The position numbers were made by a program, and so were the translations under genes. DNA of 64,000 nt, from assembly GCF_016097555.1 (NCBI RefSeq), contig NC_054703.1, positions 39,071,544 through 39,135,543 on the forward strand, written 5' to 3'. Under the pieces are notes generated by a model, which had not been told where the DNA came from, searched no databases, and was given only the letters and a program-made list of their open reading frames with translations. Source of the DNA: Gigantopelta aegis. Taxonomy: Eukaryota > Mollusca > Gastropoda > Neomphalida > Peltospiridae. Positions 46,422 to 57,310 of the stretch are shown in pieces (position 1 is the first letter of the stretch; each line of letters begins with the position of its first letter).

Positions 46422-46689
46422 AAATAGCTCACGAAATAACTCGAAATGACATCTTTAGTCGGTTTGATAGAAAGTCAAACGTTATGCTCCATAAATCCCA
46501 CTTAGCCCCCAAACCCACGAACGTCCGTCCATTGGAAATAGCAAATAGCTGTATGGAAAGTAATATTGTATCACTAATTAAATAAGAATAAGCAAAATAA
46601 GAATAGAAATGTATATTCAATTTCATGCATAGCTACAGAAATATTAAGTGTATATAAAAGTCGAACGAGGTAATGTTCAATTAGCTCAC

Positions 46690-46748
46690 CTTGTATTTTC
46701 CTCCTGATACATTTGCGCACTGCAAGTAATCGTAAGGTGTATTTATAC
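46690..46748 (-). promoter_or_regulatory. candidate TATA promoter and leader exon upstream of GPCR-3
   Basis: The minus strand reads GTATAAATAC (46748-46739), then a possible leader, then atacaagGTGAGC, a good donor at 46689. It is correctly oriented for the GPCR-3 fragment 4 kb away and has the same layout as the site at 33293. It may be the orphaned promoter of the truncated gene. Confidence 0.35.
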
Positions 46749-47079
46749 CCTACGTAAGAGGATATATATTTTTAAATTTTTGTAAAGAAAAAAGAAAACT
46801 TGCTCCATAAGGTAATATGCATCTTCAAATCAGTTCATCAAATTTTCACATTTGTTAGTATTATTGAGTTTTGAATTCCACCTAAAAAAATAATTAATAA
46901 GATTATTTTCGCAATGATTAAAATTACAAAAAAACACAGAAAACTACATGGCGGTAAACCGTTTTTTCATTGCTAAGATTACATAAAATTATTAAATTCT
47001 AATCTTCTATTTTCCATGCGTATTATGCAATACGTCACTCCGGCATTGTATAGTTAGCTTACTTTGAAATATGTTTTAA

Positions 47080-47427
47080 AGGGATATTCCTGAGTTTGTT
47101 GCAATCTGTAAGTACATATCAAACATATTTTTCTGCCTAAAATATTAGTGGCTGTATATTAATCGTGTTTTTGATCGTTCTAGTATTTGTATTAGGTTAA
47201 ATTTCATTGTATTTCCTAAACAAAAAATATTTTTTCATACGTACGGAATGTTTTGAAGACAAAATCCAGTTTGGGCTTCTTATAAATATTAACACGACCA
47301 GAAACACATTGAATATACAGACACTGATGTTCTAAACAAGAGAATGTATTTAATATGTAAGTTTAATCGTACAAATATTTTATTAGTCGGAAACATCACA
47401 CAATACAGCAAACTCGGGAATGTCCCT
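47080..47427. mobile_element. complete TTAA palindromic MITE
   Basis: Bounded by TTAA (47076-47079 and 47428-47431), starting agggatattcctgagtttgt and ending gcaaactcgggaatgtccct. The centre is less conserved (ttcatacgtacggaa). Confidence 0.92.
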
Positions 47428-47454
47428 TTAATATTTTCTTCATTAGACATATAT

Positions 47455-47835
47455 GACCGGCCTCGGTGGCGTCGTGGCAGGTCATCGGTCTACAGGCTGG
47501 TAGGTACTGGGTTCGGATCCCAGTCGAGGCATGGAATTTGTAATCCAGGTACCGACTCCAAACCCTGAGTGAGTGCTCCGCAAGGCTCAATGGGTAGGTG
47601 TAAACCACTTGCACCGACCAGTGATCCATAACTGGATCAGTGGCCATGGTTTCATCCTGCCTGTGGGAAGCGCAAATAAAAACCTTGCTGTATAACGTAA
47701 AACCAGTAGCATATGCACGACAGCGGGTTTCCTCTAAAAAAGATCGGTTGGTCCTTTGAGCACGTATGTCTGACATACATATAATAAGAAATAAAATGTG
47801 TTTAGTGCGTCGTTAAATAAAACACTGACCTTTCT
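47455..47835 (+). mobile_element. tRNA-derived SINE, family A
   Basis: Head ccggcctcggtggcgtcgtg and gggttcggatcccagtcgag, body cttgcaccgaccagtgatcc, tail gtgcgtcgttaaataaaaca. Near full length. Confidence 0.92.
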
Positions 47836-48034
47836 TTCATTAGACTTTCGGACGGCACACATTTGGGATGTTCTGATATCCTTAAGGTCTTTAGAGAGTA
47901 AACCCAAACTAACAGCAGTATAATGCTAGTAGCAGTTTGATTGTTAAACAAGCAAAAAATTTGCACAGACAAGACTAGCACATACGGGGCAAAAAAGAGT
48001 GTTTATTTTGAGCACGTATACATACAGCCATGGA

Positions 48035-48340
48035 GCACTAAAGTTTGTTTTGTTTAACGAGCCTCATGTACACCCACCGATTCATCATGGGCTTTCGTAC
48101 GGCACTCACATTACACTTATGATATGACTTAGATCTTAGAGAGGAAACCCGCTAATCGAAATTGATGACTTTTTCATTAGTAGCAGGGGATATTTTACAA
48201 GCACCATCGCACAGACAAGACAGCACATACGTCAACCTTTGATATACCAGCCATGGAGCACTGGCTGGAACGATAAATAGCCTCATGAGCCCACCGATGG
48301 GAATCGATCGTACGCACTCACATTACACAGTATTCTGATG
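48035..48340 (-). mobile_element. degraded SINE, minus strand
   Basis: tttgttttgtttaacgagcc (tail), gagaggaaacccgctaatcg, agacaagacagcacatacgt, ctggctggaacgataaatag and ccgatgggaatcgatcgtac (head side). Confidence 0.7.
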
Positions 48341-48377
48341 TATGCAGGTACAAATCGAAATTGATGACTTTTTTCAG

Positions 48378-48472
48378 AACTAATCAATGCGGTCACAAGC
48401 AAGTTGGAGGAGCTTGTGGGCAGTTTGAAACAGTTCCTAGATGCCACATTTAAAAAATGTACTAGCTACAAT
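48378..48472 (+). other. weak candidate exon
   Basis: After an acceptor-like gacttttttcag the sequence reads LINAVTSKLEELVGSLKQFL then DATFKKCTSYN and a stop, an amphipathic-helix pattern. No partner exon is established; the acidic exon at 49024 cannot follow directly because this one ends in a stop. It could be chance. Confidence 0.22.
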
Positions 48473-49020
48473 TAAAAATAAACTAGCCCTACTTTACTTT
48501 TAAGTCAATACAATTTTACTAAGTAATAGTAATAATCAGATGTCACATAAATAGGGAGATAGAGCTTAAAAACACTAACATTGGGGGTTGGGGGGGGAGG
48601 GGGGGTGAGGGCAGAACATTCATATTTACCAAATAGACTTAACTGCAACATTTGACAAATAAAAATCCACTTGCCGTCGGGCCTGGCAATAGTAGTTATT
48701 TACTAGTCCAACATTGAATATCAGTAGCCATGGGAGTGGGGCTATCATAATTTATAAGCCCTGCTAATTTAGATATTTCCATTCTGTCTTGATTATTTTG
48801 CAAAAGAAATAAACTTGTGTTATATTGTATTCTTTCATTTTTGACAGCTTCAGTAATTTGATTAGCATGGCTGAAAACACAAAATAAATTAATTCTTTAT
48901 ACAATGACAAAAACTATGAACACGACACAAAAATATGTCACTAGTAGCCTAACCATATCGAGTGCTGTATAAATGTAAACATATTATCATTTGTGTAATG
49001 TGTTTTTAAAATTGTTTTTT
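48473..49020. other. no gene seen
   Basis: AT-rich with a G-rich run at about 48586-48606. May be intron before the exon at 49024. Confidence 0.45.
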
Positions 49021-49023
49021 CAG

Positions 49024-49238
49024 ACATTTCGGATGAAGAACATCCCTGTGAAAACCTTGTCCAACAGAATAGTCTAAGTAACCAAGACAATCCACAAGAA
49101 ACCAGTGACTGTGAAGGTGAAGCAATCTCGAATCATGACCATGATGAGGATGATGAACCTCTAGCTGCACTTACTAATAACAGTGAATATATTTATCATG
49201 CCACCGATGCAGCTATTGTCGTAATAATGTGTTTATAA
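49024..49238 (+). CDS. acidic terminal exon of an unidentified gene (candidate)
   Basis: A strong acceptor (attgttttttcag, ending 49023) opens a frame of 70 full codons plus stop: ISDEEHPCENLVQQNSLSNQ, a Glu/Asp-rich middle, HDHDEDDEPLAALTNNSEYI and a short hydrophobic end, TAA at 49236-49238. The acceptor phase leaves two bases to complete a codon. The DDEPLAAL-type acidic motif is often seen in transposase-derived or chromatin proteins, but no domain can be named. Upstream exons were not found, and the ORF lacks its own ATG near the acceptor. Confidence 0.4.
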
Positions 49239-50505
49239 AAATTATAACAGTATTCAAAATGTATTCAAAAAAAAAAAAAAGTTATAATTTTTTAACAATG
49301 TTTTTATTTCTTCATTTTAATTTGGAGGGGGGGGGGGGGGTGCTTGTTTTGTTGTTTTGTTTGCTTTATAAGAAATAACTTTTGTAATATTGCTTATTGT
49401 ACCACGCTTTAGTGTCGGTCCCTTTGATTTTACCCGTGGTGTATCCCATAGTTAGACCACGGGCGTGTCTGACCTAAATTTTAGCGATTGCTGAATGGCT
49501 GAAGAAAGTCACGCCTACAGGTCACATATAGTTCAGCAGGTAGTAAATTAGAACATTGTTTTAAAAAGTAACTTTCACTAACATTAGTAATAAAGTTACA
49601 ATATAAATCTATATATATAAAATAATTATTTTCTTTAAAAAAAAAAAACCCAACCAAACCAAACAAACAAAAATTAAATATTGAATAGTTTCGATTCATT
49701 TTCCATTACATTACTTTATCAGTTGCAACATTTAAAAAGGACACCTCCTGTATTGTGGGAGTTAGCAGCGTTAAAAAGGACGCCTATAGCAAGAGGTCAT
49801 GGCACACCACCCTCCATGTTACACTGTTCAGAAGGCTTGAAATGTATTTTAACACCTAAAATTCATACTTTTCTCGGGGAAGCACGCCCGGGCCCACACA
49901 TACATGTATATTCATCCACAGACATTCGCCTCAACACGCGCCCATTTTCAAATACACACACACACACACACACACGATATTTTGTTTATATTTGCTTTAT
50001 AATAGTGTAAAGGTGTGTATTTTATAGCGATATTCGGCAGCATACACATTCTAAAAATATCGGGCGAGACTATTAAATGCATTAGCCGAACGTGTTGGTT
50101 TATTTCAAAAAAAAATTGTTGTCTTGAAACGAATTTTGTATAACATGTTATATTGCAATTAGTTTCTGGCATACTTCGTAATTCACCCGAATCATTTCGT
50201 ATACCCTCTGCATAATCCCGAATGTTGTCAAATTCTTTTCAAATCACTGGCATGATTTTGCAATTAAGGTTTTGATTGGTCGAGTGAAATGTCAACTGGC
50301 CATGAGCTCCAACGGGCTGCTTTCAGATCCACATGTAATAGTGGAGCTAATTTTAATTAGACTGAAATTATTAAACAGAATCTGAGGAAAATATTCAAAC
50401 TTACGACATTAATATGTGACAGAATGAAGTGTCTCATATGTAGCATCATATGTATGGAGAGAAGAAAAATAGCTATCCTTACCTACCTACCCACATTTGC
50501 AACTA
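49239..50505. other. no gene seen; G-run, CA-run, small hairpin
   Basis: A G run at 49326-49340, a small palindrome (cccgtggt / accacggg) near 49434-49466, and CA repeats at 49954-49974. ORFs here have no family features. Confidence 0.5.
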
Positions 50506-50744
50506 TCGGCCGATTTCACCAACTAAGTCCACATTAACCAAATCACTAAGTCATTAGACCAAGTCTTCTTAAAAAGAGTCTTATTTTAGTATCGAGTTCT
50601 ATTTCACCAACTAAGTCCAGATATGAAAAAAGCTATGTTTAGTGAAACGTGGTCTAATAGGAGTTAGACTGGATCTGCATGTGTGAAATCAATGAAATTA
50701 CTGATCTGTGACGACAACCTTCATGTTGCACGAGACATATTTCC

Positions 50745-50752
50745 TATAAAAG
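50745..50752 (+). promoter_or_regulatory. TATA box of the Harbinger Myb-like gene
   Basis: TATAAAAG lies 46 bases upstream of the ATG at 50791, giving a very short leader. Confidence 0.5.
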
Positions 50753-50790
50753 AGCACAGGCACGTGCATGCGTTTCAGTGTTAGATTGAA

Positions 50791-51981
50791 ATGGACAAAC
50801 GAAAGCGTGCAGAAAATTTCAGCAATGAAGAAAAAATATATTTATCACAGTTAATTAGGGACACAAAATTAATAATTGAAAGTAAGAAGATTGATGCCGC
50901 GACTGTAAAAAGAAAAATGAAGCTTGGCATGTCATTAGAAGTGAAATGATGTCGCAATTTGCAAATAAACTGATTCGAAGTGACAAACAATTAAAGTATT
51001 TTTGGCGAAGGGCCAAAATTAAAGCCAAAAGTGAAATTTCATTCGCTAAAAGGTCATTAAATAAAACTGGAGGCGGCCCAAAAGATAAAGCCATTAGTGA
51101 ACAAAGTCAGTTAATCGCGGATACAATTGGGGATGATGTTCTTAGCCCACAACGTAACAGGTATGACGATGACGTGCCCACTACTTCAGATGTAGTCGAG
51201 AGAACATCCAACAGTTTGGTATCAGTTACCAGTCGCGCAATTCATGTCCCGGCCCAACAACCGGAAGCAAGCAACGAACTTGAAGACAATTACAATTACA
51301 ATGACGATGTTGACGAAGGCGACACCACAACTGTTGACGCAGGCGACACCACAACTGTTGACGCAGGGGACGCCACAACTGCTGACGCAGGAGACACCAC
51401 AACTGTTGACGCAGGAGACACCAGAACTGTTGACGCAGGAGACACCACAACTGTTGGCGCAGGGGACACCACAACTGCTGACGCAGGGGACACCACAACT
51501 GCTAACGCTGGCACCATCGAACAACGTAAGTATGTTGTCTTGTATTGTATCTTTACCGGCCCCGGTGATGTATGGCCACGTCAGCGGGATAAAAGCTGGC
51601 AGGTACTGGGTACGAATACCACTCGAAGCATGGGATATGTAATTGTTGTATCGGCTCCAACCCAGAGCGTGTTAGGGAGGCTGGGTAAACACTTGCACCA
51701 ACCAGTGGTGCACAAATGATATAACAAAGACCGTGGTGTGTGCTATCATGTCTGGGAAAGTTAATATGAAAACAACTTAATGAATAACATTTAAAAACCA
51801 TTAAATGCTAAAGAGTAAATATATATTCCTTCATCTGACATGTATTTACTAAAAATTATTCATTTCAGATTTACCTAGTTACTCAACAGCCAACAGCGCA
51901 TCATCCGAAATACTTGAGATGAGAAAGAAGGAGCACATTTGCCGGATGGAACTGATGGATTTGAAAGAGTGCTACTTTTGA
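50791..51981 (+). CDS. Harbinger Myb/SANT-like DNA-binding protein, two exons, one frame break
   Basis: Partner protein of the transposase in animal Harbinger elements; it binds transposon ends and helps nuclear import. Exon 1 starts at ATG 50791 (MDKRKRAENFSNEEKIYLSQ), a Myb/SANT-like start. The frame breaks at about 50922, where a one-base loss turns the expected K-A-W-x-x-I into KLGMSL. The reading resumes in the next frame with QLKYFWRRAKIKAKSEISFA and the TGGGP motif. An acidic repeat of GDTTTVDA (24-bp units, about 8) follows. A donor at 51526 (acaacGTAAGT) and acceptor at 51868 (catttcag) join in phase to LPSYSTANSASSEILEMRKK and end at TGA 51979-51981. Confidence 0.85.
51552..51790 (+). 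mobile_element. SINE inside the Harbinger intron
   Basis: accggccccggtgatgtatg, gctggcaggtactgggtacg, tgtatcggctccaacccaga, cttgcaccaaccagtggtgc. A diverged family A head lying entirely within the intron of the Myb-like gene. Confidence 0.75.
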
Positions 51982-52084
51982 AAGAAAAGAAACTCAAGAA
52001 GGAACTTGACATTATTATTTGATTGTTATTTTCTAGTCTATAAATATACAATGTACTATGAAAATAAATAATATCACTTTTCAA

Positions 52085-52310
52085 ATAATCACGTTCCAAC
52101 CAGTGCACCACGACTGGTATATCAAAGGCCGTGGTATGTACTATCCTGTCTATGGGAAAGTGCATATGAAAGATCCCTTGCTATATAAGAAAAATGTAGC
52201 GGATTTCCACTGACTACGTGTCACAATTGCCATATGTTTGACGTCCAATAGCCGATGATTAATAAATCAATGTGCTCTAGTGGCGTCGTTAAACAAAACA
52301 AACTTAACTC
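52085..52310 (+). mobile_element. SINE with tgctctagtggcgtcg tail
   Basis: Begins in the body (atcacgttccaaccagtgca), then ctatgggaaagtgcatatga, then gacgtccaatagccgatgat and gtgctctagtggcgtcgtta. It lies between the two Harbinger genes. Confidence 0.88.
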
Positions 52311-52476
52311 ATATCTGATTTTACAGTATATATTTCAAATAGAAAATACTGCTGAAATTCATAGTCCAATAGTTCAATAGATTTTGATACAACATGGTGT
52401 CAAAATTCATCACAACACAAATTATTAGTGAAAATGATTTTGTATGAGCATTCTGCGGAATGCTAATCCCCTGGGG

Positions 52477-53484
52477 TTATTCTGCTCTCTGATGTTGACG
52501 TAGGGCATGGACATCATTTCCTGGAAAGTCTGCATCTCCATTGTCACGAGAAATATTGTGAAGGACACATAGCGCAACGATGACAGCTTTACTTGTTTCA
52601 ATGTGACATCGTAAACGTGAATCCACACCGATGCAGGGGAATCTTCTCTTCAGTAATCCAAACACACGTTCTATGATGTTACGTGTGCGCCGGTGTGATG
52701 TGTTATAGCGGCGTTCTGAATCAGTACCTGCTCTGACAACTGGCGTCAAAAAGTATCTCTCGCATGCGTATCCATTGTCCCTCAATAGAATCCCCCTGAT
52801 CGTTCCATCTTCAAGATGATCCCGTAGAGTGCTTGAGCGGAAGATACGACTGTCATGACTAGATCCCGGCCATCGTGCGACCACATTTGTTATCTTCATG
52901 GAAGAATCACACACCATTTGCACATTGAGAGAATGGTAGCCCTTGCGATTCATGTATGAGGCTGCATTATGAACCTTTAATGGGCAAGCGACTCTAATGT
53001 GCATTCCATCTATACACCCAATAATGCCTGGAATTCCTGCCATGTTGTGAAATTGTCTCTTTATATGGACTGGTTCTTCATCATTTGGCATCTTTATGTA
53101 CTGCGGTCTCAATGATGCAATTGCTAAGCTCACCCGTTTCACTATCCTGCAAACAGATGAAGAACTAATTCCACGGAGGTCGCCTGCCACCCGTTGATAG
53201 CAACCAGTTGCATAAACTCGCAAGCATGTAAGTAATTGCAACTCATTAGAAATGGCGTTATTTTTATTTGTATCGTGAGTGATTTGTCCTGCTTAGAGAT
53301 CAAGGACATTGTTAGCGCTTACTTTGGATAATCTGAATCTGCTTGAGAATTCCTTATCATTGTATAGTTCAAAATAGTTGACCCTATTTCTGAAAATACG
53401 CCATCTTCTCAAACGCCTCCTCCTTTTGCCAGGTACCACTACTGCATGCAGCGCGTGTATGTCCCGTATGTCTGCATCCGCCAT
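52477..53484 (-). CDS. Harbinger transposase (HARBI1-like, DDE_Tnp_4) with one stop
   Basis: ATG at 53484 (MADADIRDIHALHAVVVPGK). The frame runs 336 codons to 52477, close to the usual 340-350, broken only by TAA at codon 64 (53295-53293). Visible blocks: helix-turn-helix-like QRVAGDLRGISSSSVCRIVK, then GIIGCIDGMHI (first Asp), ARWPGSSHDSRIF, ILLRDNGYACERYFLTPV (second Asp; RDNGY where GDSGY is usual), and RNIIERVFGLLKRRFPC (Glu). The tail CVLHNISRDNGD is typical. The intact catalytic triad with a single stop suggests recent inactivation. Confidence 0.94.
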
Positions 53485-53671
53485 TTATATCGACGACAAC
53501 TGAGCTGAACAGAAGGTGTAGACGTGGGTTGAAGTTAGTCTAAAATATCACTTTATTTAGACCAAGTTAACAGGACGTAGACCAAGTTGGTGAAATGAAT
53601 TCATCATTTTAGACTGTTTTAAAGTGATGTTAGACCTGTTTTAGTACTTAAACTTAGTTGGTGAAATCGGC

Positions 53672-54342
53672 TGAATATGTTTAAGGATGGCTTAACAACC
53701 ACCAAAAACCCGACCTATTCTACCTACCATAACTTGTTTGGAACATAGCGAATATTGTCAGCAACGAAATAGGAAATAAAGAGGTTACACGTTTATCACG
53801 TGCATCATGCTTAATGCCAGCTATCCACTGCAGTGAATTATGTGACCGAATCGTTCAGATTAGGTCCGAAATGATCTTATGGTTTTCGGTTATTAGTTTT
53901 GAAAATATGTTCTGCCATTTTAACCAATATTTTCATCAGAAACTATAAAATAGTATTTATTTCAGCAGTCACGTGATTTGTTTCAGTGAATAATGGATTA
54001 AGCTGGAGAATACACTCGGATGTGTAGACTCGTGAAAAATAATAAACTCGTCTTTACGGGGCTCGTAAATTATTTTTCACGAATCTATACGCCCTCGTAC
54101 ATTCACCATTACATTATTGGTACATCAAACGTCATATTATGTGTTTCTTCTCTTTTTGCGTCCCAGTCAGTGACCCACGACTGGTATATGAAAGTCAGTG
54201 GTGTGTATAAGTATTGTGATCAGTCTATGTTGTTATCCTGTATCCATGTTCTGCACAATGTTTGTCAGTAAAAATAAGATAAAACAATTGTCTCACGGTA
54301 ACTCTTACATTGTTTTTCTTACAAACATTATTTCCCTGCTAT
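53672..54342. other. no gene seen; strong hairpin
   Basis: 54025-54043 (agactcgtgaaaaataat) pairs with 54069-54087 with one mismatch over 19 bp around a 25-base loop. The rest is unassigned, including a weak SINE-body piece at about 54160-54200 (cagtgacccacgactggtat). Confidence 0.6.
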
Positions 54343-54343
54343 A

Positions 54344-54745
54344 GACCGGCCTCGTTGGCGTCGTGGTTAGGTCATCGGTCTACAGGCTGGTAGATACTGG
54401 GTTCAAATCCCAGTCGAGGCATTGGATTTTAATCCAGATACCGACTCCAAACCCTGAGTGAGTGCTCCGCAAGGCTCAATGGGTAGGTGTAAACCACTTG
54501 CACCGACCAGTGATCCATAACTGGTTCAACAAAGGCCATGGTTTGTGCTATCCTTCCTGTGGGAAGCGCAAATAAAAGATCCCTTGCTGCTAATCGGAAA
54601 GAGTAGTCCATATAGTGGCGACAGCGAGTGTCTTCTCAAAATCTGTGTGGTCCTTAACCATATGTCTGACGCCATATAACCGTAAATAAAATGTGTTGAG
54701 TGCGTCTTAAATAAAACATTTCTTTCTTTCTTTCTTTCTTTCTCT
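54344..54745 (+). mobile_element. tRNA-derived SINE, family A, full length
   Basis: From ccggcctcgttggcgtcgtg and gggttcaaatcccagtcgag through gggaagcgcaaataaaagat to the tail gtgttgagtgcgtcttaaat and (TTTC)n. Confidence 0.95.
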
Positions 54746-54871
54746 GCTATAGATTAAATTATACGAAAAATGTGTGGTAGAGTAATACATTCATTCAGTC
54801 AGTAAGGGAACAAAAAATGACATTATAAAACCTGAAATGTATACTTTTATTACTTGGTAATCAGAATTATA

Positions 54872-54987
54872 TTATCCAATTATTTTAGAAAGCCGACATC
54901 TGCAGATTGGACAGCCGGTATGGATCTCGTGACATTTTCCTGTTGGACAGTAGAATGGGCAAGCAACCGGAGGACAGAATCTGTATA
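54872..54987 (-). CDS. Cys-rich secreted-type gene, terminal exon with antistasin-like module
   Basis: After the acceptor gtcctctag (54988) the minus strand reads YRFCPPVACPFYCPTGKCHE, then IHTGCPICRCRLSKIIG and TAA at 54874-54872. The pattern C-x4-C-x3-C-x2-G...G-C-x2-C-x-C is that of antistasin-type modules, small disulfide domains of secreted protease inhibitors found in leeches, molluscs and cnidarians. The exon starts in phase 1, matching the donor phase of the upstream Cys-rich exon at 58330. Judged real because acceptor, cysteine spacing and stop fall together. Inhibitory function is inferred from the family only. Confidence 0.6.
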
Positions 54988-55184
54988 CTAGAGGACAAAA
55001 AAGAAACAAAATAATCGGATAAAGACTTGGAGACAATGATGGTACCAGAATACGCGATTGATCCTGGCGTAGATATAAGCGCTAACATGTAAATTGATGA
55101 AACAAATGTGTTTTCGCGCACACTAAATGCAATAAATAGGAAAGAAAAACAATATACGTTATATAGCAGTCTGTAAAGTTAAAA

Positions 55185-55790
55185 GTTTGTTTTATTTAAC
55201 ATTATTTATTTATTAATCTTCGGCTATTGGATATCTTTGATTTGGTAATTTTGACATATATTCTTAGTGAGGAGTTTTATATGCACCATTCCACTGACAT
55301 GATTGCACGTACCACAGGCTTTGATGTACTAGACGTAGTTTACTGCCTGGATAAGAAATAACTCAAAGTAAGTTTGTTTTATTTAACGACGCCACTAGAG
55401 CACATTGATTTTTTTATCTTATCGTCTGCTATTGGATGTCAAACATATGGTCATTCTGACACTGTGTTTTAGAGGAAACCCGCTGTCGCCACATAGGCTA
55501 CTTTTTTACGACAGGCAGCAAGGGATCATTTATTTGCGCTTCCCACAGGCAGGATAGCACAAACCATGGCCTTATGCAGTTATGGATCACGGGTCGGTGC
55601 AAGTGGTTTACACCTACCCATTGAGCTTTGCGGAGCACTCACTCAGGGTTTGGGGTCGGTATCTGATTTAAAATCCCATGCCTCGACTGGGATCCGAACC
55701 CAGTACCAACCAGCCTGTAGACCGATGGCCTAACCTCGACCCCCACAGTGGCCGGTAAATAACTCAAAGGGTCCACCGACGTGGATCGAT
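55185..55790 (-). mobile_element. two overlapping SINE copies
   Basis: 55187-55365 is a degraded SINE tail and body. 55370-55755 starts with a tgtcgttaaa-type tail (gttttatttaacgacgccac) and ends with a family A head (gactgggatccgaacccagt, accgatggcctaacctcgac plus cggt), so it is a mosaic or nested pair. Confidence 0.8.
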
Positions 55791-55808
55791 CCTAGACTGA
55801 CGCACATC

Positions 55809-55811
<3 letters not shown>

Positions 55812-55900
<89 letters not shown>
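55812..55900. repeat. (GA)n microsatellite
   Basis: About 90 bp of GA directly after SINE sequence. Confidence 0.97.
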
Positions 55901-55904
<4 letters not shown>

Positions 55905-56057
55905 TCTTGTCATTAAATATATCGTTAATGTTAAACCCTTCGATTGATTTTAGCAGTTGTCCGTCCATCACAACTATTCAAAACATATTTGATGGAACTG
56001 TTTAAATACTAGGATATTCATTGAAACAGTTTTATCACACACGTAAATGTCATGGTA

Positions 56058-56864
56058 AGCTATGGTCCCACAGAGCCTGCGTTGGTATACGATGGGCTAC
56101 GATGGTAGCATCATGGAACATTGTAGAGCATCGTGGAGCCCATCCTGCGTCGACGTACGATTTTGTGGCCTCCGAGAGCCATCGTAGGTTGGAAAATCAT
56201 CTTTTGACATGTTCAAAAGATAGTCTACGATGGTCAACGTGGTAGACCATCGTAAGACCGTCGTACGACCGTCGTACGACCGACGTACAGCCGTCGGACG
56301 ATGTCGTAGACTATCGTATGACCACGTAGATAACTTTCACTTGTCCACAGGTAAATACCTGACACGTACGATATCGTGCGGCATCGTTGGAAATCGTACG
56401 ATGATCCTGCGTCCTCGTAGCCACTTTGGGAGTAGCTACTCCTCTTGCCCTTGTCCTTGCCCTTGCTCTTGGTCTTGCCACCTTTTGCCATCTTCAAATA
56501 GTTGTGTACTGAACTAAAAGTGGAATTGAACTTAATTATATACCATACTGTGATGACGCAGGACATCGTAGGCCGTCGTAGGATGTCGTAGACCATCGTA
56601 CGACCACGTGAGACAATCGTGGGCCTATCGCGGGATACTCGTGCGACGTCGTAGGATGTCGTAGGATGTCGTACGACGTCGCACGTCTTTTTCGGGTTAC
56701 CGCGACTACCAACGAAAGCTACATCATACGATGGTCGTACGATGACGTGCGTCGTCGTATGATTGCAATAGCATAATATTTTATTGTCTACCATCGCGGG
56801 CCATCGTAGGTTTAGGCCATCGTAGCCCATCGTATACCAACGCAGGCTCTGTGGGACCATAGCT
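56058..56864. mobile_element. 807-bp element with perfect 48-bp terminal inverted repeats, CGTACG-rich
   Basis: 56058-56105 (starts agctatggtcccacagagcc) is the exact reverse complement of 56817-56864. A 3-bp direct repeat gta flanks it (56055-56057 and 56865-56867), compatible with a target duplication. The interior is packed with cgtacgacg/tcgtagga/catcgta motifs in both orientations, giving many small palindromes. No transposase is visible, so it is non-autonomous; the superfamily is unknown. Confidence 0.9.
56234..56491 (-). CDS. Lys-rich small ORF inside the TIR element
   Basis: ATG at 56491 opens MAKGGKTKSKGKDKGKRSSY then SQSGYEDAGSS, 85 codons to a stop at 56234. The first 31 or so residues (Gly/Lys/Ser-rich with GKDKGK repeats) are unlike the surrounding CGTACG repeat and may be a captured host 5' UTR and first exon. 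The rest is repeat translated. No domain is recognised. Could be chance. Confidence 0.3.
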   Translation of the reverse strand: MAKGGKTKSKGKDKGKRSSYSQSGYEDAGSSYDFQRCRTISYVSGIYLWTSESYLRGHTIVYDIVRRLYVGRTTVVRRSYDGLPR

Positions 56865-57019
56865 GTACTGTGTATTTAATGCAATAATGCCGTTCTTCAT
56901 TAATTAAAACATTTAAGTAATATTGCCGGACAGTTTAGACCACAGCTAACCTTTAGTCCGCGCATTATGCCATCCGCTGTGACATTGGTAGAAGGCCTTG
57001 CTTTTATACATTGTAAACG

Positions 57020-57310
57020 GCGGGACACAGCCCTGTAGTAAAACGCTAGCATGATACGCGGTCGGTAGGCCCATTGGGCTATTTCTCGTTCCAGCCAGTC
57101 CACCACGACTGGTATATGAAAGGTCATGGTATGTGTTGTCCTGTCTATGGAATGGCACATATAAAATATACCTTGCAACTAACAGCAACAAATGTAGCGG
57201 GTTTCCTCTCTAACAATACACGTAAAAATTACCGAATGTTTGACATCCAATAGCCTATGGTTAATAAATCATTGTGCTCCCAACTGTATCGTTAAACAAA
57301 ACCACTTTAA
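57020..57310 (+). mobile_element. SINE with gttaaacaaaaccac tail
   Basis: gacacagccctgtagtaaaa, tacgcggtcggtaggcccat, ctcgttccagccagtccacc, gacatccaatagcctatggt, then ttaaacaaaaccactttaac. The head has a short internal deletion. Confidence 0.83.

Larger units (their letters stand above)
50509..53671. mobile_element. PIF/Harbinger DNA transposon with both genes
   Basis: 20-bp terminal inverted repeats gccgatttcaccaactaagt at 50509-50528 and its exact reverse complement at 53652-53671. Subterminal repeats of the same motif (atttcaccaactaagtcc at about 50604; caagttggtgaaatg at about 53584) lie just inside. It holds a Myb/SANT-like gene on + and a DDE transposase on -, convergent, the standard two-gene set. 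I could not confirm an intact 3-bp target duplication. Two SINEs have inserted between the genes. Confidence 0.93.
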
